From Candidatus Acidiferrales bacterium (GTDB lineage Bacteria > Acidobacteriota > Terriglobia > Acidiferrales > UBA7541), in assembly GCA_030038275.1 (NCBI GenBank), contig JASHPG010000003.1, forward strand, positions 1 through 35,155: a stretch of 35,155 nucleotides of DNA, written 5' to 3'. A program made the position numbers and the translations under genes. The notes beneath the pieces were generated by a model that saw nothing but the letters and a program-made list of their open reading frames with translations, made no database searches and was not told the DNA's origin. Below, in pieces: positions 8,829-15,064 of this stretch (position 1 is the stretch's first letter; each line of letters starts with the position of its first letter).

Positions 8829-9833
8829 TTAGCGGCGCAACTGCTGGATTACCGCCGCGGTGAATTCGTCCGTTGTCGCCTTGCCGCCCACGTCGCGCGT
8901 CAAATGTTTGCCTTCCTTGTACACCTGCTGCAGCGCGCGCTCGATATTCAGCGCGGCGTGCGCCTCGTTGATGTGCCGCAGCATCATAATTGCGCTCATC
9001 AGCAGAGCCGTGGGATTGGCGATGCCTTTGCCTGCGATGTCAGGCGCAGTGCCATGGACCGCTTCGAAAATCGCGGTGTTTTCGCCGATGTTTCCGCTGG
9101 GCACCACGCCAAGCCCGCCGACAAGCCCCGCCGCCAGATCGCTCATGATGTCGCCGTACAGATTCGTCAGCAGCAGCATGTCGAACTGGCAAGGATTTAG
9201 GACCATCTGCATGCAGGCGTTGTCGATGATCAGTTCCTTGTATTCTATATCCGGATACTGCTCGGCCACTTTGCGAATCGACGTCAGAAACAGGCCATCC
9301 GACATCTTCATGATGTTCGCTTTGTGAATGGCGTGAATCTTTTTGCGGCCCCATTTGCGCGCGTACTCAAACGCAAATCGCGCGATGCGCGTGGACGCTT
9401 TCTCGGTGATTATTTTCAGACTTTCCACGACGCCCGGGACCACCGTATGTTCCAGGCCGGCGTACAGGTCTTCGGTATTCTCGCGGATCAGGACAATATC
9501 GACGTTCTGATAGCGAGCCGTAACGCCGGCGAGGTTCTCGACTGGGCGCACGTTGGCGTATAAATCGAGCGCCTTGCGCAGTTGAACGTTGAGGCTCGGA
9601 GGTCCGGTGGCTACGGCCGTGGCGAGTGGGCCTTTCAGCGCGACGCGATTCTTCAGAATCGACTTAACAGCCGCGGACTGCATGAAATCCGTAGCGTGAT
9701 TTTCGATGTCGCCTCGGGCGTTGGCCATTTCCCAGCAGATGGCAACCCCCGCAGCATCAATGATCTGCTGTACGGCCTTGGAGACTTCTGTCCCGATCCC
9801 GTCACCGGGAACCAGCGTAATGGTGTGTGGCAT
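8829..9833 (-). CDS. NAD+-dependent isocitrate dehydrogenase
   Basis: 334 residues from ATG 9833; the open frame extends 72 codons upstream to 10049 but runs back over the divergent promoter and is not conserved. Catalyses isocitrate to 2-oxoglutarate plus CO2 (TCA cycle). Marks: [10 protein letters not shown] (117-126), catalytic Lys in HKANIMK (170-176), metal ligands in NLYGDIMSD (224-232) and [15 protein letters not shown] (260-274). The Asp-Ile pair after HGTAP, in place of the Lys-Tyr of NADP+ enzymes, indicates NAD+ use, as in mitochondrial IDH3-like proteins. Isopropylmalate or homoisocitrate dehydrogenase is less likely because of the [13 protein letters not shown] pattern. GGAA lies 7 bases upstream of the ATG and an extended -10 just before that. 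First gene of the minus-strand block. Confidence 0.9.
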   Translation of the reverse strand: MPHTITLVPGDGIGTEVSKAVQQIIDAAGVAICWEMANARGDIENHATDFMQSAAVKSILKNRVALKGPLATAVATGPPSLNVQLRKALDLYANVRPVENLAGVTARYQNVDIVLIRENTEDLYAGLEHTVVPGVVESLKIITEKASTRIARFAFEYARKWGRKKIHAIHKANIMKMSDGLFLTSIRKVAEQYPDIEYKELIIDNACMQMVLNPCQFDMLLLTNLYGDIMSDLAAGLVGGLGVVPSGNIGENTAIFEAVHGTAPDIAGKGIANPTALLMSAIMMLRHINEAHAALNIERALQQVYKEGKHLTRDVGGKATTDEFTAAVIQQLRR

Positions 9834-9844
9834 GTAAGGTTCCG

Positions 9845-9853
9845 ATTTTAGCA
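9845..9853 (-). promoter_or_regulatory. Extended -10 promoter of isocitrate dehydrogenase
   Basis: Minus strand TGCTAAAAT, 11 bases before the ATG, so the leader would be only a few bases. No convincing -35. Confidence 0.5.
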
Positions 9854-9975
9854 GGGTACGTGCATTCATGCCGCAGTTAGATCGAAATTTGACGGGTTTT
9901 TTGCATAAAATTGCCTTAGAATCAGCATTTTTGATGCGGCACTGGAAAGTATCCAGCCGGGAGTTGCGCGCATCT

Positions 9976-9983
9976 GCTATAAT
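9976..9983 (+). promoter_or_regulatory. Extended -10 promoter of the A-type Fe-S carrier gene
   Basis: TGCTATAAT spans 9975-9983, a consensus extended -10. The first ATG downstream (9991) is 7 bases away and opens a 20-codon upstream ORF; the real start with GGAGG is at 10041. Confidence 0.6.
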
Positions 9984-9990
9984 GACGTTG

Positions 9991-10053
9991 ATGGCTAGGC
10001 GCGGCGCGTGCGTCTGGCGCCCGATTTTGGAGGATTCAGAATGGTTCAATTAA
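9991..10053 (+). CDS. Possible 20-residue upstream ORF overlapping the Fe-S carrier start
   Basis: ATG 7 bases after a consensus extended -10, so it would be read as a leaderless message. It ends with TAA at 10051-10053, inside the next gene, out of frame with it, and it runs through that gene's GGAGG and ATG (10041). Contains one Cys and two Trp codons. Translation of this leader ORF could modulate initiation at 10041. There is no evidence that the peptide itself is conserved; this is an inference from position. Confidence 0.3.
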   Translation: MARRGACVWRPILEDSEWFN

Positions 10054-10367
10054 CACCAGTGGCTGTCACAAAGGTGAAGGAGATTCTTTCGCAGCAGAAT
10101 CCTGTACCGACCGCTCTCCGCGTGGCCGTGGTTGGCGGCGGCTGCTCCGGCTTCAGCTACCGGATGGCCTTCGAGAATCAGATCAACGAAAATGCTGACA
10201 ACGTCTATGAGTTTGATGGCCTGAAGGTGCTGGTCGATCAAATGAGCGAGATGTATCTCGACGGTATCTCGATCGACTATATTGAGACACTCGAAGGCGC
10301 GGGCTTTAAGTTCAACAACCCCAACGTGAAGAGCACCTGCGGCTGCGGCAGCTCGTTCACTGTCTAG
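10041..10367 (+). CDS. A-type iron-sulfur cluster carrier (IscA/ErpA family)
   Basis: 108 residues from ATG 10041, with a clear GGAGG at 10029-10033. Carries [2Fe-2S] or [4Fe-4S] clusters from the assembly machinery to apo-enzymes in the cytosol. The three ligand cysteines are all present: Cys35 in GGGCSG, and Cys100 and Cys102 in STCGCGSSF. FKFNNPN (about 91-97) is the family's other hallmark. ErpA, IscA and SufA cannot be told apart on sequence alone, and there is no isc or suf gene nearby. It is monocistronic: a promoter at 9975 and a long terminator at 10374-10459 bracket it. Confidence 0.92.
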   Translation: MVQLTPVAVTKVKEILSQQNPVPTALRVAVVGGGCSGFSYRMAFENQINENADNVYEFDGLKVLVDQMSEMYLDGISIDYIETLEGAGFKFNNPNVKSTCGCGSSFTV

Positions 10368-10373
10368 TTTCCG

Positions 10374-10459
10374 AAAGCTCCTAAGCTCGTCTCCTGCTCT
10401 GCGCTCAGCACCCGGTAAGGGTCGCAGAGAAAAGGGCGCGGCGGCTTAGGAGCTTTTTT
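10374..10459 (+). terminator. Nested rho-independent terminator after the Fe-S carrier gene
   Basis: Outer stem AAAGCTCCTAAG (10374-10385) pairs perfectly, 12 bp, with CTTAGGAGCTTT (10445-10456), followed by a run of six T (10454-10459). Inside the 59-base loop are a second perfect stem CTCTGCG/CGCAGAG (10397-10403 with 10423-10429) and, stacked on it, ACCC/GGGT (10410-10413 with 10419-10422). Starts 7 bases after the stop codon. Confidence 0.8.
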
Positions 10460-10541
10460 GTTGCTGTTCCAGAGCTTATCACCCCACCGTTGTTCCCTAG
10501 TTTCCATCCCGCGACGCGGTTGCTCGCGCCGCGCTGCAGAC

Positions 10542-10550
10542 TGATAAAAT
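10542..10550 (+). promoter_or_regulatory. Extended -10 upstream of the corC region
   Basis: TGATAAAAT, an extended -10, 8 bases before the ATG at 10559. Fits a leaderless transcript starting with the 36-codon upstream ORF. Confidence 0.45.
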
Positions 10551-10558
10551 CGCAATTG

Positions 10559-10669
10559 ATGGAGTCCCTCTGGACGTTCACGCACCCGCGCGGCCTGGCA
10601 GACGACGAAGTGTGTCCCAAACTATTTTCGCCCGCCGCAGATGATTTGGAGATCCTCGTCGCGCCATGA
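10559..10669 (+). CDS. Possible 36-residue leader ORF coupled to corC
   Basis: Begins with ATG 8 bases after an extended -10 and ends in a TGA that overlaps the corC start as ATGA (10666-10669), the classic arrangement for translational coupling. No Shine-Dalgarno precedes its own ATG. The peptide is acidic toward its end and resembles nothing I recognise. Either a short coupled small protein or a leader ORF that feeds ribosomes to corC, whose own GGAG is 13 bases from its ATG and thus poorly placed. Confidence 0.35.
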   Translation: MESLWTFTHPRGLADDEVCPKLFSPAADDLEILVAP

Positions 10670-12114
10670 CCGCCATCCAGATCCTTGGCATATTCCTTCT
10701 GATTGGCGCGAATGCGTTTTTTTCTGCTTCGGAGTTTTCGCTGGTTGCGGTGAGGCTTTCGCGCATCCGCCAGCTAGTGCAGCAAGGCGACCCACGCGCG
10801 AAAATCGTCGAAAACCTGCTGAGCGACCTTGGTCGCGTGGTTTCCGGCGTGCAAGTCGGCTTGACGATCGCTAGCCTATCGCTCGGCTACTTGGGCGAGG
10901 TGACGCTGGTCTCGATCCTGCAACCCTTCGTCAACGAGATGACGCCGCGCTGGGCCACGATCATCAAGCACGGCGCGGCAATCGTGATCGTCTTCGGTTT
11001 GCTGACGATTTTGCAGGTGGTGTTCGGCGAGCTGGTGCCTAAGGCTCTCAGCCTGGCGCGCGCCGAACGCGTGGCGCTGCTGATCGCTCGACCATTCTAT
11101 TGGTTCGTGCACACGTTCCGCTGGGCCATCGATTTTCTCGACGGCTTCTCCGATAAATTTGTCGGCGCGCTAGGCGTTCTTTCGCCGCAGAGCCACACTC
11201 TGGTGCGCTCGATCGAGGAGCTGCAAGTAATGATCCAGCAAGTGCGCGATTTGGGCTTGCTGCCCGCCTCCGAAGCCAAATTCGTGCAGAACGCGCTGGA
11301 GCTTCGCCAGGTGCAGGTGCGCGAAATCATGGTCCCACGTCCCGATATTCACGCGCTGCCGGCTGACGCGAGCATCGACGACACGATGCAGATGTTCGCC
11401 ACCACGCAGCGCTCGCGCATTCCCGTCTATGAAGGCTCGCTCGATCACGTGCTCGGGTTCGTTCATTTGAAGGACGTTATTTGGCCGCTGCTCGATCGCT
11501 CGCGCGCGCACGAGAGCGAAGCGGCCAATTTCCACCTGACGAATTTCCTCCGCGAAGTGACGATCGTGCCGGAGAGCAAGCCTGTCAGCGAATTGCTTCG
11601 CGAGCTTCTGGCGCGACGCATCGGCATGGCCATGGTAGTGGACGAGTTCGGCAGCATCCTTGGACTGGCCACGCTTGAAGACATCCTGGAGCAGACGATC
11701 GGCGAAATTCACGATGAATTTGACGTTGTGGAGCGCCCGCTCACGCTGCCCGACGGCTCGATGATTTTCGATGGCGCGACCAACGTCCGCGATCTGGAAA
11801 TGCAGCACAATATTGCCGTGCCGGAGGATGCCGCGTATTCCACCGTCGCGGGATTCGTGCTGGCTCGGCTGGGATTCATTCCGCGCGGCGGCGAAACCTT
11901 CGAGGAAGGCGGGTATCGTTACACAGTGACGGACATGGACCGGCGCCGCATCTCGCGCGTGAAAATCAAGCGCCTGCAATCGCCGTCAGACGCACTAACG
12001 GGCGGCACCGAACTCTCGGGCGGTTCGTCAGCGGCCTCGCCCGTCCAAGCGCGGGTAGCGGCTGAACAGAACAAAGCGCACGCCACAGCAATCCGCGCCC
12101 CGCGCCAGCAGTGA
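10666..12114 (+). CDS. CNNM/CorC/HlyC family membrane protein with CBS pair
   Basis: 482 residues. Order: CNNM (DUF21) membrane domain (about 1-190) with hydrophobic helices near 3-22, 60-80 and 105-128; a CBS-domain pair (about 213-345) beginning at the typical VREIMVPRPDIHALP and containing RIPVYEGSLDHVLGFVHLKD and MAMVVDEFGSILGLATLEDI; and a CorC_HlyC C-terminal domain (about 360-445). Such proteins sit in the inner membrane and are linked to Mg2+/Co2+ efflux or Mg2+ homeostasis; 'hemolysin' in databases is a historic label. The last 35 residues are low-complexity (Gly/Ser/Ala) and variable. Start ATG overlaps the stop of a short leader ORF. Confidence 0.9.
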   Translation: MTAIQILGIFLLIGANAFFSASEFSLVAVRLSRIRQLVQQGDPRAKIVENLLSDLGRVVSGVQVGLTIASLSLGYLGEVTLVSILQPFVNEMTPRWATIIKHGAAIVIVFGLLTILQVVFGELVPKALSLARAERVALLIARPFYWFVHTFRWAIDFLDGFSDKFVGALGVLSPQSHTLVRSIEELQVMIQQVRDLGLLPASEAKFVQNALELRQVQVREIMVPRPDIHALPADASIDDTMQMFATTQRSRIPVYEGSLDHVLGFVHLKDVIWPLLDRSRAHESEAANFHLTNFLREVTIVPESKPVSELLRELLARRIGMAMVVDEFGSILGLATLEDILEQTIGEIHDEFDVVERPLTLPDGSMIFDGATNVRDLEMQHNIAVPEDAAYSTVAGFVLARLGFIPRGGETFEEGGYRYTVTDMDRRRISRVKIKRLQSPSDALTGGTELSGGSSAASPVQARVAAEQNKAHATAIRAPRQQ

Positions 12115-12162
12115 TTCGGTTTGCGGCATTCCGTCGTCCTGGAATCGCTATTGCAGAAACCA

Positions 12163-12226
12163 CGTGTCATTTCGAGGAGTCCCGACCCGCGTAGCGCGTC
12201 ACCGGGACGACGAGGAATCTGCTTTT
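12163..12226. repeat. Small palindromic repeat element, GTCATTTCGAG type
   Basis: In the convergent gap between corC and the SAM hydrolase gene. It starts GTCATTTCGAGGAG and ends GACGAGGAATCTGC, with an internal hairpin GTCCCG/CGGGAC (12179-12184 with 12203-12208) and an inner CGCG-TAG-CGCG (12188-12198). The frame 'GTCATTCCGAG...GAGGAATCTGC' is common as a dispersed intergenic palindrome in soil bacteria, so this is probably one copy of a genome-wide family; a weaker look-alike begins near 23741. Confidence 0.55.
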
Positions 12227-12290
12227 ATCTTTGGGGTTTTAGGAATGAACTGCCCGCTAAGCTAAACCACCGCGTCGGAAGCGAACTGCG

Positions 12291-13085
12291 CTACGCGAGA
12301 TCCACTGTCACTTCCGCGCCGCGCGTGGCGCCAAGCATCTTCGAAGCGTTGCCCTTATTCATCGCAATCTCAAGGTGTCCCGTCGAGCCGATCACGCCCA
12401 CAGCCTCGCCCGGCGCGGCCAGTGAGAACGTCGGCACCACCTTCGTAATCTGTCCGCTCCCTGCCTTGATCGTGAATTTCGCGTCAGCCTTGGTGAGCGC
12501 GGGCACATCCGCGGGAGTCAAATTCGTAATCAAATTCCCAAAGTGATCGACGCGCAGCACCACGCCTTTTACCACGTTGCCGTTTACCTTCGGCTTAGGC
12601 ATGGCGAAGCGGACGAAATCGGTAATCGCCTCGCCAAAAGCCGACGGCTGCCATGATTTCGTAAGCCACGCAGCCACTGGCGCGAAAATGTCCCGGCCGT
12701 GAAACGTGCTGCTGACCGGCTGGCGGAAATAGTGTTCGGAAGTCACGTTCCAGACGTGCACTGATTCCGACTGATCGTACACCGACGAAAAAACGCCGTT
12801 ATCCGGCCCCACAAAATAATGCTGATCGCCCGCCACCAGCAACGGACGCCGCGCGCCGCCGACGCCGGGATCGACCACCACCACGTGAATCGTCCTCGGC
12901 GGGTAATACTTGTACGCCTGCCCGATCGTCAGCGCGCCGTCAAGGATGTCATGAGGCAGCACACTGTGCGTGATGTCCACGACATCAATATCGGGATTGA
13001 TGCTCAAAATCACGCCCTTCATCGCGCCAACGAAATAGTCGCCCGTCCCAAAATCAGTTGTCAGCGTAATGATAGATCGCGCCAA
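12291..13085 (-). CDS. SAM hydroxide adenosyltransferase (DUF62 / SAM hydrolase)
   Basis: 264 residues from a TTG at 13085 with GGGAG 6 bases upstream. The family splits S-adenosylmethionine to adenosine and methionine using an activated water. The catalytic triad described for the archaeal enzyme (Asp-Arg-His) is present with the right spacing: Asp72 and Arg79 in VDPGVGGAR, His129 in TFHGRD. DFGTGDYFVGAMKG (11-24), FVGPDNGVF (91-99) and HFGNLITN are family motifs. The loop insertion of fluorinases and chlorinases is not seen, so hydrolase rather than halogenase. The role in the cell is unknown. Divergent from the His-rich gene, convergent with corC. Confidence 0.88.
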   Translation of the reverse strand: MARSIITLTTDFGTGDYFVGAMKGVILSINPDIDVVDITHSVLPHDILDGALTIGQAYKYYPPRTIHVVVVDPGVGGARRPLLVAGDQHYFVGPDNGVFSSVYDQSESVHVWNVTSEHYFRQPVSSTFHGRDIFAPVAAWLTKSWQPSAFGEAITDFVRFAMPKPKVNGNVVKGVVLRVDHFGNLITNLTPADVPALTKADAKFTIKAGSGQITKVVPTFSLAAPGEAVGVIGSTGHLEIAMNKGNASKMLGATRGAEVTVDLA

Positions 13086-13423
13086 ATTTAACTCCCGTGT
13101 TCGATCACGCAGGTTTGAATGTAGAGCCGCGCTTGAGCGCGGCAGCTTGAACTTTATCGGAGCGACACAACGGGGTCAAAGCCATCCGTCGGCCTTGGCC
13201 GCGAGTGAGTAACGGAGCGGCACGCCCCGTGTGGCCATTGTGCGCAGGGTATCCACCCGCCAGAAATCTATCGAACGCGTTTGTACGCGCGAATGAAAAT
13301 TCTACTCGCGCGTCCATAAGGCGACTCCAGCGGGCCAGCACCTCTTTCACTCAACAGGAACGACTTGGGAGAGTGCTTTCCAACGGAAACCCCGTTGCTG
13401 CTAAATACCGCGGAGGTTCATTC
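13086..13423. other. Divergent gene gap with REP-like hairpin and leader hairpin
   Basis: 338 bases between two divergent starts. It holds a REP-like hairpin (13112-13143), then unremarkable GC-rich sequence, and next to the downstream gene a small stem CAACGG/CCGTTG (13381-13386 with 13392-13397) with a 5-base loop, followed by the CGGAGG of the next gene. No RNA gene or further coding frame was seen. Confidence 0.5.
13112..13143 (+). repeat. REP-like hairpin, TGTAG-GCCGC family, copy 1
   Basis: GGTTTGAATGTAGA followed by a perfect 7-bp hairpin GCCGCGC-TTGA-GCGCGGC (13126-13143). Related copies are at 17558-17585 and, reversed, at 33280-33317. Confidence 0.6.
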
Positions 13424-13744
13424 ATGCAAAAGCGACCACATTCCCTATATTCCAAGTTCACGTTGGCGGCTGCGGGATTGACCGGATTCGTGATGCTGCT
13501 CGGTGCGCCGCAGCTCCGCGCCGACGAATGCCAGAAGCGGACCGAAACGGCCGCTCATCATCTACACGAGGCGATCAAGCATCACGGTCCTGACAGCCGT
13601 CAGGCCGACCACGCCCGCCACGAGCTTCACGACGCCCGCGCATTCTGCTGGCAGACGGATCACCGCTGGTGGGATTCCGATGCGCACCAATGGCATAACC
13701 AGCAGAATTGGAACGACGATTATCACCACAACGACAACCACTAA
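13424..13744 (+). CDS. Secreted small His/Trp-rich protein of unknown function
   Basis: 106 residues from ATG 13424, chosen because GGAGG (13412-13416) is well placed; the open frame extends further upstream without conserved sequence. Signal peptide about 1-33: basic start, hydrophobic core TLAAAGLTGFVMLLGA, likely cut after LRA before DECQ. The mature part (about 73 residues) has two Cys, a helical stretch with regularly placed His (TAAHHLHEAIKHH ... DHARHELHDARAF) and a tail dominated by His, Trp, Asn and Asp. This composition suggests periplasmic metal binding, but no known family is recognised. Alone between divergent and convergent neighbours. Confidence 0.75.
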   Translation: MQKRPHSLYSKFTLAAAGLTGFVMLLGAPQLRADECQKRTETAAHHLHEAIKHHGPDSRQADHARHELHDARAFCWQTDHRWWDSDAHQWHNQQNWNDDYHHNDNH

Positions 13745-13844
13745 TCCACGGCTATTGGTTCTTCGGCAGGTGGCCGGGATTGACGAAGTCGGCCCGGCCT
13801 CACCGCCCAGACCGCAAAGACGACAATTGCCGCCATTTCGTTTC

Positions 13845-14858
13845 TTAATGCCCTTCGATCAAATCAATTTCGCCCACGCCGCCGTGGACCGTCATTTCAA
13901 TATTCTGCGCTGATTTCCCGTACGCTGCGTTGATGTACGCGTCGCCCTGCCGCGTAAGCCCGTCGGCATTCACGGCGCCGAGTCCACCGGACGCGAACAC
14001 TCGCACACCGATATCTTTGGGCAGATGAATTCGCGCTTGTCCCGCTCCGCCTTCAATATCCGCCTGCAGACTGCCGGGTTTAATGCCGGTCAGGTCGAGA
14101 TCGAGCTGTCCTGCGCCCATATGAATAGTAAGCTCGCTCAGGTTCAGAGCGTTGGGCCGTACCCACGCTTGTCCCGCACCCATGTTCAGGCTCAGGTCAA
14201 TAGGTGCCGCGCCTCCAAACCGCAGCCGCCAATCGTTGTATGTGTTTCCGAAATGCGCCGTATTTCCGTTCTGCGTGATTTGCAGATCGCCTTGCCCATC
14301 GCTCACCGTGTAGTTCACCTGCGGGTCGCCCTGCCAGTTGTCGTAATGGAAATCGGCATCCAGCAGCTTATTCGCGCCGCCATCGAGACGCAGTTGTCCA
14401 GCCGGCATTTGCACGTGAACGCTCACCGATTTCGCGCCCTGCAAATCTACCGACTTCGTCAGGTTCTGAGCGTTTCTGCCCGCGTCGCGTTCCCAATCGC
14501 GTCCGAAGTCACGGCCCCATCGCCCGGTTCGCCCGTCGCCATTCCACCACCAGCTTCGCGAACCGCTCGCGGCGGATCCGCCGTGCCACAAAGCGACGAC
14601 AAACAGCACCAGCAATGCGACCCACGCGATCGAGACTCCCGTGATCGCGCTTGCCTCTGGATGCTGCCTTTCCCAATAGCTATCCCAAATTTTGCCGATG
14701 CCGACGAAAATAAGAATCAGCGGCCAATAGTGCCAAAGAACCCACCACGGATCGGCGCCGGGCTTGAACTCCCAAGCCAGGAAAATCAGCCCCAGCGCGA
14801 TCAATATCACCGGACCAGCAAGGGAATGCCGCCGCCGTGGAAAGCCGCCGTCTGTCAT
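13845..14858 (-). CDS. LiaF-like envelope protein (LiaI-LiaF-type membrane region plus beta-rich C-terminal domain)
   Basis: 337 residues from ATG 14858, with GGAGA 8 bases upstream. N-terminal membrane part: helix about 13-30 (GPVILIALGLIFLAWEF), a second near 38-54 (WPLILIFVGIGKIW) and a third near 70-90. A Trp/Arg/Gly-rich linker (about 95-130) follows, then a beta-rich domain with repeats of the type GAGQ-x-x-V/L and GGxGxxxx to the C terminus, as in LiaF/DUF4097-like domains. In Firmicutes LiaF inhibits a cell-envelope stress two-component system; that role is not shown here. It shares its membrane hairpin with three proteins of the ECF operon at 23.9-26.2 kb. Confidence 0.75.
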   Translation of the reverse strand: MTDGGFPRRRHSLAGPVILIALGLIFLAWEFKPGADPWWVLWHYWPLILIFVGIGKIWDSYWERQHPEASAITGVSIAWVALLVLFVVALWHGGSAASGSRSWWWNGDGRTGRWGRDFGRDWERDAGRNAQNLTKSVDLQGAKSVSVHVQMPAGQLRLDGGANKLLDADFHYDNWQGDPQVNYTVSDGQGDLQITQNGNTAHFGNTYNDWRLRFGGAAPIDLSLNMGAGQAWVRPNALNLSELTIHMGAGQLDLDLTGIKPGSLQADIEGGAGQARIHLPKDIGVRVFASGGLGAVNADGLTRQGDAYINAAYGKSAQNIEMTVHGGVGEIDLIEGH

Positions 14859-15008
14859 CTTCGCGTCTCCTGCGTCTCCGCACCCCAGCGCGTGCTCTGC
14901 TGTTCCGAGCCGCATCCAAAGGGTGTTTGGGTGTCATCAGAAGATACGCGATTTGCTCCGAAAATGTTTCACTCGCAGCGGTTCGGTTGCGGCACAGCTC
15001 AACAGTAA

Positions 15009-15031
15009 GTCGAGCAGCACTTCGACTCGAC
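15009..15031 (-). terminator. Weak hairpin downstream of the NHL gene
   Basis: GTCGAG (15009-15014) and CTCGAC (15026-15031) form a 6-bp stem 34 bases after the NHL stop on the minus strand. There is only a short mixed T stretch, so termination is uncertain. Confidence 0.3.
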
Positions 15032-15064
15032 GCCTGGTTTTATCTTGTAATTGTGCTGGCGCTG

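Noticed and set aside
9834..10049. N-terminal extension of isocitrate dehydrogenase up to 10049
   Set aside because: It crosses the divergent promoter and the start of the Fe-S carrier gene; the ATG at 9833 has GGAA and gives the normal family length.
13772..13799. Terminator between the His-rich gene and the LiaF-like gene
   Set aside because: A 7-bp stem GGCCGGG/CCCGGCC exists, but there is no T run on either strand and the loop is long; too weak to call.
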